Both the position numbers and the translations under genes were made by a program. A model generated the notes under the pieces. It saw only the letters and a program-made list of their open reading frames with translations. It was not told where the DNA came from and searched no databases. Below, one piece after another: positions 1 to 11,744 of a DNA stretch of 24,866 nt. Positions within the stretch are counted from its first letter, which is position 1. Every line of letters begins with the position of its first letter. The stretch comes from JAEZFI01 sp044508215 (GTDB lineage: Bacteria; Actinomycetota; Acidimicrobiia; Acidimicrobiales; Microtrichaceae), in assembly GCA_044508215.1 (NCBI GenBank), contig JBIQID010000028.1:1-24866 (forward strand). The letters run 5' to 3'.

Positions 1-105
1 AGCGGAGGACGAGGAAGCGAGCGCCAGCGAGTGAAACCGAGCCGGAGCTGGCCCGAGCAATGGAGGCATCCTGAGGCGGAGCTGGCCCGGCGCAATCAAC
101 AACGA
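1..105. repeat. Spacer with an imperfect direct repeat
   Basis: No complete gene is visible here. A repeat beginning CGGAGCTGGCCCG occurs at about 43-61 and again at 77-96. The copies are near identical over about 19-20 bp (both end GCAAT) and start 34 bp apart. The first 34 bases can also be read on the plus strand as the end of an acidic C-terminus (AEDEEASASE, then TGA at 32-34), so an upstream gene may end here. That reading is weak because only eleven codons are visible. Confidence 0.4.
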
Positions 106-492
106 TCAAACGGAACGAGCGTCGTCCATGTTCCAGTAGGCGTACATCTCCGCGATGCGGCCCTCGTCGTCGAAGACCATGACGTCGATGATGTCGATCT
201 CCATCGTGAGGTCGCCCACGTAGCTGCGGGCCACCATCGGGAAGGCGGCGCGGGAACCGGCCACCCGGACCGGACCGGTCAGCTGCAGCTCCAGCCGGTC
301 GCACAGCTCGTGGGTGCCCGTGAAGAAGGCACGCACCGCGTCCTGGCCGACGTGCGGATCGCTGCCCACGGGATCCTCCACGTGGGCGTCGGGAGCGAAG
401 AGCGCCACGATCCCGTCGATGTCGCCGGCGCTGTGGCGCTCCGTGTAGCTGGCGATGGCGGAACGGATGGCGTCGGGGCCCGGGGTGCTCAT
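106..492 (-). CDS. ksi: Steroid delta5-isomerase (ketosteroid isomerase) homologue, SnoaL/NTF2 fold
   Basis: A 128-aa single-domain protein that probably moves the double bond of a 3-oxo-delta5-steroid to delta4 in the cytoplasm. It aligns without gaps through the first catalytic residues with my memory of Pseudomonas putida KSI: Tyr16, Asp40 (in VEDP) and Asp103 (in IDVM) all fall at the same residue numbers. The stretches GDIDGIV, LTGPVR and IDVMVFDDEGRI also match that enzyme. The length is normal for the family. The start is ATG at 492, which lies 8 nt after a TATCGT hexamer, suggesting a leaderless message. It is divergent from the DNA methyltransferase gene, and no other steroid gene lies nearby. 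A SnoaL-like protein with another substrate cannot be excluded, but the catalytic triad argues for a true isomerase. Confidence 0.85.
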   Translation of the reverse strand: MSTPGPDAIRSAIASYTERHSAGDIDGIVALFAPDAHVEDPVGSDPHVGQDAVRAFFTGTHELCDRLELQLTGPVRVAGSRAAFPMVARSYVGDLTMEIDIIDVMVFDDEGRIAEMYAYWNMDDARSV

Positions 493-500
493 GGACGGTG

Positions 501-506
501 ACGATA
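501..506 (-). promoter_or_regulatory. Putative -10 hexamer of the isomerase gene
   Basis: Read on the minus strand, TATCGT matches the actinobacterial -10 pattern TANNNT and ends 8 nt before the ATG at 492. That spacing suits transcription starting at or next to the start codon. No clear -35 box is visible. Confidence 0.4.
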
Positions 507-583
507 TGTGGCCGAGCGCCGCCAGGACGGCCCTGCGCCACCGGGGCAGCGAGGGGCAACTCGCGCCTGACACACCCCGTTCG

Positions 584-589
584 TAGACT
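584..589 (+). promoter_or_regulatory. Putative -10 hexamer of the methyltransferase operon
   Basis: TAGACT matches TANNNT and ends 8 nt before the ATG at 598. No Shine-Dalgarno sequence is seen in front of that ATG, which fits a leaderless transcript. The TTGACA-like CTGACA at 567-572 is only 11 bp upstream and too close to serve as a -35 for this hexamer. The 493-597 spacer would therefore hold two divergent promoters. Confidence 0.4.
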
Positions 590-597
590 CGGCGCCG

Positions 598-1998
598 ATG
601 GCGGCCGCCCCTTCCCCCCGACGCCCCGCGGGCGCCCGCACCCGTCGCGGTGGCACGGCGACGTCCAACTTCGGCGTGGGCCGTCGCGAAGGGCACGACG
701 CCACGGCGTTCTACGACCGGTTCTCCGCCCCCGAGCTGAGCGAGGACGCCACGGTGGGACGACCGTCGTCGCTCGACGAGATCCACGTGGGCGACTCCCG
801 GGCGATGTCGGCGGTGGCCGACGCGTCGGTCGCGCTGGTCGTGACGTCGCCGCCCTACTTCGCGGGCAAGGCGTACGAGGAGGCGCTCGGCGACGGCCAC
901 ATCCCGGCGAACTACGTCGAGTACCTCGACATGCTCACCGATGTGTTCGCCGAGTGCGTCCGGGTGCTCGAGCCCGGGGGCCGCATCGCGGTCAACGTGG
1001 CGAACCTCGGCCGCAAGCCGTACCGCTCGCTCTCGGCCGACGTGATCACGATCCTCCAGGACCGGCTCCGCCTCCTGCTGCGCGGAGAGATCATCTGGCA
1101 GAAGGCCCGGGGCGCCGGCGGGAACTGCGCGTGGGGCTCGTTCCGGTCGCCCGGCAACCCGGTCGTCCGCGACATCACCGAGCGCGTCGTCGTGGCGTCG
1201 AAGGGCCGCTTCGACCGAGCGGTCTCCCGGAAGCACCGAGAGCGCGACGGGCTGCCCTCCACCGCCACCATCACGGCCGACGAGTTCATGGAGGCCACCC
1301 TCGACCTGTGGGAGCTGCCCACCGAGAGCGCCGTGCGGGTGGGCCACCCGGCGCCCTTCCCGGTCGAGCTGCCGCAGCGGCTGATCGAGATGTACACGTA
1401 CGAGGGGGACCTCGTCCTCGACCCGTTCATGGGGTCGGGGTCCACCGCCGTCGCCGCGGTCCGGCTCGGGCGCCACTACGTGGGCTACGACACCGACCCC
1501 GACTACGTCGAGCTGGCCGAGAAGCGCATCGCCGAGGAGCGCGGCCGGCAGATCGCCAGCCCGCACCGACCGCTCGGCGACGGCGCCCCCGCCGTGGACC
1601 TGGCGCGGCGGTTGGTGACCGACGCCGGCTTCACCGACCTGTCGCCCAAGCGCGTGGCGCTCCGGTCCGGGGCCTCCTTCTCCTTCTCGTGCACCGACCA
1701 GAAGGGCACCACCTGGTACGTCGACGTGGTCGGCGGACAGACCACGGGCGGCGCAGGGCTCCGGCGGGGCGAGCTGCTCTGGAAGGCGCTCGGCCAGGCG
1801 TCGGTGCTCCGCGAGGCAGAGCCCGACTCGCGGCTGCTCGTGCTCACCACCGCGCTGCCGGCGAGGTCGACCACCAACGAGCGGGCGCTCGAGCTGGCGC
1901 TGGGGAGCACCGTGCACGCCGCGCTCCAGCTCGGCGACGACGACACGCCGGCACACCTCGCCCAGCTCGCGTCGGGGCGCGGTCGCCGGCGACGCTGA
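598..1998 (+). CDS. Beta-class site-specific DNA methyltransferase (m4C or m6A) with an extra C-terminal domain
   Basis: A 466-aa protein predicted to methylate an exocyclic amino group in DNA using S-adenosylmethionine. The catalytic motif TSPPYF (residues 83-88) comes before the SAM-binding motif DPFMGSGS (275-282), which is the beta-class order. SPPY is more typical of N4-cytosine enzymes, but adenine methylation is possible. The region between the motifs (about 90-270) should hold target recognition. Residues about 336-446 form an additional domain containing SFSCTDQKGTTWYVDVVGG, GLRRGELLWKALGQASVL and LLVLTT. It looks like a nuclease-fold or DNA-binding module, but I cannot name it. ATG 598 is the first start and lies 8 nt after TAGACT; a later start is possible because the first 25 residues are Arg/Ala-rich. 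The stop is 1 nt before the next GTG, so the two genes are probably translated together. Confidence 0.88.
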   Translation: MAAAPSPRRPAGARTRRGGTATSNFGVGRREGHDATAFYDRFSAPELSEDATVGRPSSLDEIHVGDSRAMSAVADASVALVVTSPPYFAGKAYEEALGDGHIPANYVEYLDMLTDVFAECVRVLEPGGRIAVNVANLGRKPYRSLSADVITILQDRLRLLLRGEIIWQKARGAGGNCAWGSFRSPGNPVVRDITERVVVASKGRFDRAVSRKHRERDGLPSTATITADEFMEATLDLWELPTESAVRVGHPAPFPVELPQRLIEMYTYEGDLVLDPFMGSGSTAVAAVRLGRHYVGYDTDPDYVELAEKRIAEERGRQIASPHRPLGDGAPAVDLARRLVTDAGFTDLSPKRVALRSGASFSFSCTDQKGTTWYVDVVGGQTTGGAGLRRGELLWKALGQASVLREAEPDSRLLVLTTALPARSTTNERALELALGSTVHAALQLGDDDTPAHLAQLASGRGRRRR

Positions 1999-1999
1999 C

Positions 2000-3073
2000 G
2001 TGCCGCGCCTCATCTCGGAGGTCACCGAGATCGTCACCGGGCTGGGGATGCTCGGCTTCGGATCCCTCGACGAGGCGCTCGTCGCGCGGCCTGCTCCGCT
2101 GATCGACCTCGACGAGCCCACCTGGGAACGCCTCCGGGAAGCGTGGGAGGACGGCCTCCACCGCGCCGAGTTCCACGCTGCGTTCCTGAACGGCGCCGCG
2201 TTCCTCGCCGCTCGTGACGGGCTCCGCGGCCGCCTGCCCGAGGTCGTCGAGTGGCGAGGCCCCACCCGCTCCGTCGGTGACGACACCACCCCGGTCGACC
2301 TGCGCGTCGACCACGTCTTCCTGGTGAGCTGCAAGTACCTGTCGCGGATCCTCGGCAACGTCTCGCCAGCGTCGCTCTTCGAGCGGGCGCTCACCACCTC
2401 CCTGTCGAGGGGCCGTGATCCCGACTGGTACCACCAGGTGGCGCCGGCCGAGTACCAGCACCTCTACGCCACCGTCGTGAGGGAGAAGGAGCTGGCCGAC
2501 CTGCCGATGCGAGCCTCCGACCTCGACACGTCGGACCGCCAGGTGCTGAAGCGTTCGCTCGCCCGCGCACCACGGGCCGGCCCGACCGACGCATCGCCGA
2601 CGTTGCTCGGCGACGAGGTGCAGGCCCGCGTCCCGGCGGACGGCGCGATCGAGGCGGCGTACCTCGAGCTCTGCCGCGCCGTGTCGATCGCCTCCGCAGA
2701 GCTCTGGTCGCTGGCCGTCCCGACCCTTCCGCACCGGCGGGCGATGCTGTGGCGGCTCCTCCGGATCGGCGCCGCTCCGTACTTCGTGCTCGGCTCCCAG
2801 CCAGGTGCATCGCTTCGCCTGCGGGTCGCGACCCCGTGGGACTGGCAGCGGCAGTTCGAGCTCCGAGCGTTCGACATCCTCCCCGGCACCCGCAGCCAAC
2901 CGAGCGTCGACTGGGTGGCCACGATCCGCTCGCTCGGCGACCGGAGCATCATCCAGGTCCGGGGCCACGTGGAGATCCGCTGGAGCCACGGCCGCTTCGG
3001 TGGCCCGCCCGAGGCCAAGGTGTACCTCGACACCCCGCACCACGAGGTGCCGGGCTACATCCCCCTGATCTGA
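2000..3073 (+). CDS. Uncharacterised protein, candidate restriction endonuclease partner of the methyltransferase
   Basis: A 357-aa protein I do not recognise with certainty. Its GTG start lies 1 nt after the methyltransferase stop, so translation is probably coupled. The stretch PVDLRVDHVFLVSCKYLSRIL (98-118) has an Asp in one predicted beta strand and a Lys in the next (Asp100, Ser110-x-Lys112), with acidic residues upstream (EVVEW, 81-85). This resembles a variant of the PD-(D/E)xK nuclease core in which the usual Glu or Asp is Ser. FLNGAAFLAA (62-71) precedes it as a helix. The last 80 residues are rich in aromatic and beta-prone segments (PYFVLG, LRLRVATPWDW, IIQVRGHVEIRW). There is no signal peptide or membrane segment. 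The genetic linkage makes a type II-like restriction enzyme the leading idea. Function is inferred, not shown. Its 3' end overlaps nei2 on the opposite strand by 19 bp. Confidence 0.7.
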   Translation: MPRLISEVTEIVTGLGMLGFGSLDEALVARPAPLIDLDEPTWERLREAWEDGLHRAEFHAAFLNGAAFLAARDGLRGRLPEVVEWRGPTRSVGDDTTPVDLRVDHVFLVSCKYLSRILGNVSPASLFERALTTSLSRGRDPDWYHQVAPAEYQHLYATVVREKELADLPMRASDLDTSDRQVLKRSLARAPRAGPTDASPTLLGDEVQARVPADGAIEAAYLELCRAVSIASAELWSLAVPTLPHRRAMLWRLLRIGAAPYFVLGSQPGASLRLRVATPWDWQRQFELRAFDILPGTRSQPSVDWVATIRSLGDRSIIQVRGHVEIRWSHGRFGGPPEAKVYLDTPHHEVPGYIPLI

Positions 3074-3846
3074 GGTCCGCCCACCAGCTGGCAGGTGGGG
3101 CACCAGTACGTCACCCGTGGGTCGCGGCCGGTCCGGTCCATCCGGATCGCGGTCCCGCACCGCCGGCACGGGCGCCCGGCGCGCCCGTAGACCGCGAGGC
3201 CTCCGGCCACGGTGCGCCGGGGCCCCGATCCCAGGTTCGCCAGGAGCAGGCGGTTGGCGGTCCGGAGCAGCCGCTCACGCAGGTCGTGGGGCACCTCGCG
3301 CAGCGGCGTCGCCGGGTGCAGCCGCTCGGCCCAGCACACCTCGCTCTTGTAGACGTTGCCCACACCGTTGGCGGCCCGCTGGTCGAGCAGGGCTTCGGCC
3401 ACGCTGACCTCCTCGTCGAGCGCCGCCATCGCGGTGAGGCACGCGTCGAGGTCGGGGTCTGCCAGGCAGAGGTCGGGGCCGAGGTGTCCGAGCGCCGGGA
3501 GACCGGAGCGCGTGGCGTGCGTGCGCACCACCGGCGCGGCGAAGCACACCGCCACCCATCCCGGCACGTCGATCCGCACGCGCAGCAGGTGGGCCGGCTT
3601 CTGCCAGCGCTCGCCCTCCCGGTAGAGGTGCCAGCTCCCCGTCATCCGCATGTGCGTCTCCAGGGTCAGCCCGCCGCTGAACTCCATCAGGAGGTGCTTG
3701 CCGACGGCGCGCACGCCTTCGATCAGCTCCCCCTTCCGGGGTCGGTCCCCGACGAGCCGCGGTGCCTCGAAGCGCAGCAGCTCTGCTCCCTCCAGCGCAG
3801 GGCGGAGGCGGGCCGCGGCCCGGTGGATCGTGTCGCCCTCTGGCAC
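3055..3846 (-). CDS. nei2: Fpg/Nei-family DNA glycosylase/AP lyase (Nei2-like)
   Basis: A 263-aa base-excision repair enzyme that removes oxidised bases and nicks the resulting abasic site. The N-terminus is MPEGDTIHR. After Met removal, Pro2 would be the Schiff-base nucleophile, followed by Glu3, and Lys50 is in GKHLL. The helix-two-turn-helix is ANGVGNVYKSE (159-169). A zinc finger is formed by Cys227, Cys230, Cys249 and Cys252. PEGDTIHR is more like actinobacterial Nei2 than MutM, which usually starts with PELPEVE. The start is GTG at 3846, 5 nt after the lhr stop, so it is the last gene of the helD-lhr-nei2 unit. An lhr-nei pairing is also known in Mycobacterium. Its 3' end overlaps the convergent endonuclease candidate. 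Confidence 0.92.
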   Translation of the reverse strand: MPEGDTIHRAAARLRPALEGAELLRFEAPRLVGDRPRKGELIEGVRAVGKHLLMEFSGGLTLETHMRMTGSWHLYREGERWQKPAHLLRVRIDVPGWVAVCFAAPVVRTHATRSGLPALGHLGPDLCLADPDLDACLTAMAALDEEVSVAEALLDQRAANGVGNVYKSEVCWAERLHPATPLREVPHDLRERLLRTANRLLLANLGSGPRRTVAGGLAVYGRAGRPCRRCGTAIRMDRTGRDPRVTYWCPTCQLVGGPQIRGM

Positions 3847-3851
3847 GCGGG

Positions 3852-8440
<4,589 letters not shown>

Positions 8441-8444
<4 letters not shown>

Positions 8445-10600
8445 CCCTCGGAGGCCAATACCCCTGGGAGCGGGCCGACGTGCATGATCGACAGCCTTCG
8501 GGTGGCGCGGGTCAGCGCGACGTACAGCGTCTGGGCCCCTCGGTGCTCGTCCGAGAGGATGACGTTCGGCTCGACCACGATGCACGCGTCGAGCTCGAGG
8601 CCCTTCACGAGGGTCACGGGCGCCACGGTGACCTGGTGGTCGAGGTTCCCCCGGTGCGCCTGCCCGAACGACACGCCTGCATCGCGGAGCGCCTCCTCCA
8701 CCCGGTCGATCCAGGAGGTCGGTGCGATCACCGCCAGGTTGCCGGAGCCGACGGCCTCGAGCTCCCGCTTCACCGCGGCGGCGAGGTCGTCGCTGAAGGT
8801 CATCTCCGACGAGCTCTGGATCACCGGCCGGTCGCCGCTCTGGCGGATGGAGCGAGGCGGGGTGAGCCCGGGTGCAGCGACCTCGAGCACCTTCGCCGCC
8901 AGCTCCATGGACGGACCGGGCAGCCGGTAGCCGATGGTCAGCTCGGCGAAGCGCGGCCGGCGCTTGTCGGGCAGGTGGCGGAGCACCGACTCCCACGAGT
9001 CGTGGCCGTGGGCACCGGTGGCCTGCGCGATGTCGCCCACGATCGTCATCGACCCGTTGAGCGAGCGGCGGTCGACCACCCGCAGCTCCATCGGCGAGAG
9101 GTCCTGGGCCTCGTCCACGACGATGTGGCCGTAGGTGCGGAGCTGGTCCTCGTCCTTGTGCCGTGGGCGGGGGCCCAACAGCTCGAGGGCCTCGTCGAGG
9201 AGCGGCACGTCCTGGCTGCTCCACACGATGGACGACGCGTTGGCCACCCGCTCGCGGCGCAGCAGGCGCACCTCGTCGTCGGAGAGGACGCCCTTCGCAG
9301 CAGAGCGGAGCAGGGCGCGTGAGCCGAAGAGGTCGTTCAGCAGCTGGGAGGGCGTGAGCACCGGCCACATGCGCTCCATCGCCTCGCGGACCTCGATGAG
9401 GTCACGGACGCGGTCCCGGAGCACCCTCGGCTCGAGGGGGTCGCGCATCTTCGAGGCGAGCAGCGAGAAGAACGCCTGGTCGAAGAACTTGCGTCCGGCG
9501 TTGTGGCTCCGGGCCCGACGCCGCGTCTGCGCGATCAGCTCCTGCGAATCCTGCGGCGTGATCCGCAGCCGCTCGACGCCGAGCGGGATCACCGCGGTGG
9601 TCCGGAGGGGCCGTTGCCGGTCGCGCACTGCACGTGCGAGCACCCGGCACATGCGCAGGTCGCCCTTCAGGCGCGCCACCGCGGGCCGGTCGGACCCGAA
9701 CGCCCGGATCCCGGGGACCAGGTCCGCCAGCACGGCGATCTCGATGCCGGCCTCGCCGAGCGCCGGGAGCACCTGCTCGATGTAGGAGAGGAACAGCCGG
9801 TTGGGCCCGATCACCAGCACGCCCTGGCCCTCGAGCGGGAACCGGTGCGTGTAGAGGAGGTACGCGGCGCGGTGCAGCGCCACCACGGTCTTGCCGGTGC
9901 CCGGGCCACCCTGCACCACGAGCACGCCGCCGAGCTCGGAGCGGATCACCTCGTCCTGCTCGCCCTGGATCGTGGCGACGATGTCGGACAGCTTCCCCGA
10001 GCGAGCCGATTCGAGGGCGGCGATGAGCGCTCCCTCGCCCTGCACGGTGCCGTCGGCGAGGCCGTCGGCTGCGTCGCCGAACAGCTCGTCGTCGAGCCCC
10101 AGGAGGGAGCGGCCGCGACTGGTGAAGTGGCGGCGCCGCACGAGGCCCATGGGATCGCGCCCCGTGGCCCGGTAGAACGCCTCGGCCACCGGGGCCCGCC
10201 AGTCGACGACCACCGGCTCGGCCCGCTCGTCGGCCACCGCGACACGCCCGATGTAGAAGCGCTCGAGCCCGTTGCTGTCGAGGCCGGCCCGCACGGTGGG
10301 GTCGTCGGCCAGCGACTCGGGCGGGAGGCGGTCGATGCGGCCGAAGCACAGCGACTGGTCGCCGAGGTCGAGCTGGGCGAGCCGCTGCTGGGCGCCCTCG
10401 GCCATCACGTCCCGTTCGTAGCGGGCCTGGAAGGTGCCGCCGGGCGTCGAATCGGACACGTCAGCGAGGGCGGCAGCGATCCGCCTCGATCGTTCGAGGC
10501 ACTCGTAGGCGTGATCGATGTACGCCTGTTCGGCTTCCAGTTCTGCGTTGTTCGCCACGAGATCCAGACCACTCACCCCGGGAAAATGGGGATTGACCAT
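8441..10600 (-). CDS. helD: HelD-type superfamily 1 helicase-like RNA polymerase recycling factor
   Basis: A 719-aa UvrD/Rep-like ATPase. HelD proteins release stalled or inactive RNA polymerase from nucleic acid. The N-terminus has a helical segment (ELEAEQAYIDHAYECLERSRR, about 20-40), as expected for the arm that enters the polymerase secondary channel. FYIGRVAV and VVDWRAPVAEAFY (115-143) are typical HelD family sequence. Walker A is GGPGTGKT (231-238), motif II is VVDEAQD (494-500), and YVALTRATRRL lies near the C-terminus. The size suits the actinobacterial class. ATG 10600 is the first start; GTG 10576 (codon 9) is an alternative because homology begins after it. The stop overlaps the lhr start by 4 nt (ATGA), implying translational coupling. 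It is divergent from hemE across a very short spacer. Confidence 0.93.
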
Positions 10601-10643
10601 GATAACGACCCCCGCCGCTGGCCGGGCGGCGCGGGGGGAGGGC

Positions 10644-10649
10644 TACGTT
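10644..10649 (+). promoter_or_regulatory. Putative -10 hexamer of the heme operon
   Basis: TACGTT matches TANNNT and ends 6 nt before GTG 10656. This supports GTG 10656 as a leaderless start rather than the longer in-frame starts, which run back over the helD start. No -35 box stands out in the GC-rich sequence before it. Confidence 0.4.
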
Positions 10650-10655
10650 GAGGCC

Positions 10656-11744
10656 GTGCCGGACCGTCCCGACCTCCACGGGGGCGACTCGCCCTCCCCT
10701 TCGCCGCGCTTCGCCGAGTCCGACTTCGTGCGGGCCGCCCGCAGCCAGCCCCACGAGCGGGTTCCCGTGTGGTTCATGCGGCAGGCGGGCCGGTCCCTCC
10801 CCGAGTACCGGGAGGTCCGGGGCTCGGGATCGATCCTCGACGCCATCGCCCAGCCCGACCTGGCCACCGAGATCACGCTGCAGCCGGTGCGCCGCTACGG
10901 CGTCGACGCCGCGATCCTCTACTCCGACATCATGACCCCGGTCCACGGGATCGGCTTCGGCGTCGACATCGTCCCCGGGATCGGCCCGGTGGTCGAGCAG
11001 CCCTTCCGGTCCCGATCGGACCTCGACCGGCTCCGCCCGCTCGACCCCGACGCCGACGTGCCGTACGTGCTCGAGACGGTCGACAACCTGGTCGCCGAGC
11101 TGTCCGTGCCCCTCATCGCGTTCGCCGGCGCCCCGTTCACCGTGGCGAGCTACCTGGTGGAGGGCCGCCCCTCCCGCACCTACGGCTTCACGAAGCAGCT
11201 CATGTTCACCGACGAGGCGCTCTGGTTCGACCTGATGGACCGGCTGGCCGACCTCGCGATCGCATCGCTGCGCAGCCAGGTGGAGCACGGCGCGTCGGCG
11301 CTGCAGCTCTTCGACAGCTGGGCGGGGGCGTTGCACCCGGACCACTACCGCCGCTTCGTGCTCCCGGCGAGCACGAAGGTGATGGAGGGCGTCGCCGACC
11401 TCGGCGTGCCTCGCATCCACTTCGGGGTGAACACCGGCGAGCTGCTGGGGGCGATGGCCGAGGCGGGTTCCGAGGTGATGGGGGTCGACTGGCGCACCCC
11501 GCTGCCCGCCGCCCGCGAGCGGGTGCCCGCCTCGTGTGCGCTGCAGGGCAACCTCGACCCGGCCCTCATCGTGGCCGGAGTGGACGCCGCGGTCGCCGGG
11601 GCTCGTGAGGTGCTCGCCGCCAACGACGGGCATCCCGGCCACATCTTCAACCTCGGCCACGGGGTGATGCCCGAGAGCGACCCGGACGTGCTCGCTGCGG
11701 TCGTCGAGGTGGTGCACTCCGAGGGCCGGGTGGCCGGGGCATGA
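10656..11744 (+). CDS. hemE: Uroporphyrinogen decarboxylase
   Basis: A 362-aa cytoplasmic enzyme that removes four carboxyl groups from uroporphyrinogen III to give coproporphyrinogen III. Both family signatures are present: VPVWFMRQAGRSLPEYR (36-52) and FAGAPFTVASYLVEG (about 150-166). The catalytic Asp is in YSDIMTP (Asp91). HIFNLGHGVMPESDP near the end is also characteristic. GTG 10656 is preferred because it lies 6 nt after TACGTT and gives the usual length. The frame stays open upstream to ATG 10599 and ATG 10518, but those starts would lie on or inside helD. The stop overlaps the next start (ATGA at 11741-11744). It is the first gene of a four-gene chain. Confidence 0.95.
   Translation: MPDRPDLHGGDSPSPSPRFAESDFVRAARSQPHERVPVWFMRQAGRSLPEYREVRGSGSILDAIAQPDLATEITLQPVRRYGVDAAILYSDIMTPVHGIGFGVDIVPGIGPVVEQPFRSRSDLDRLRPLDPDADVPYVLETVDNLVAELSVPLIAFAGAPFTVASYLVEGRPSRTYGFTKQLMFTDEALWFDLMDRLADLAIASLRSQVEHGASALQLFDSWAGALHPDHYRRFVLPASTKVMEGVADLGVPRIHFGVNTGELLGAMAEAGSEVMGVDWRTPLPAARERVPASCALQGNLDPALIVAGVDAAVAGAREVLAANDGHPGHIFNLGHGVMPESDPDVLAAVVEVVHSEGRVAGA

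Noticed and set aside
567..572. CTGACA as the -35 box for the methyltransferase promoter
   Set aside because: It is only 11 bp from TAGACT, and 16-19 bp is expected.
106..2397. A 763-codon minus-strand frame joining the isomerase to upstream sequence
   Set aside because: Only the last 128 codons resemble a protein family. The rest is antisense to the methyltransferase and its partner and is biased toward Arg, Ala and Gly, as GC-rich shadow frames are.
10518..10655. Longer hemE start at ATG 10518 or ATG 10599
   Set aside because: These starts lie on or inside helD on the other strand and add non-conserved residues. GTG 10656 has a -10 hexamer at leaderless spacing.
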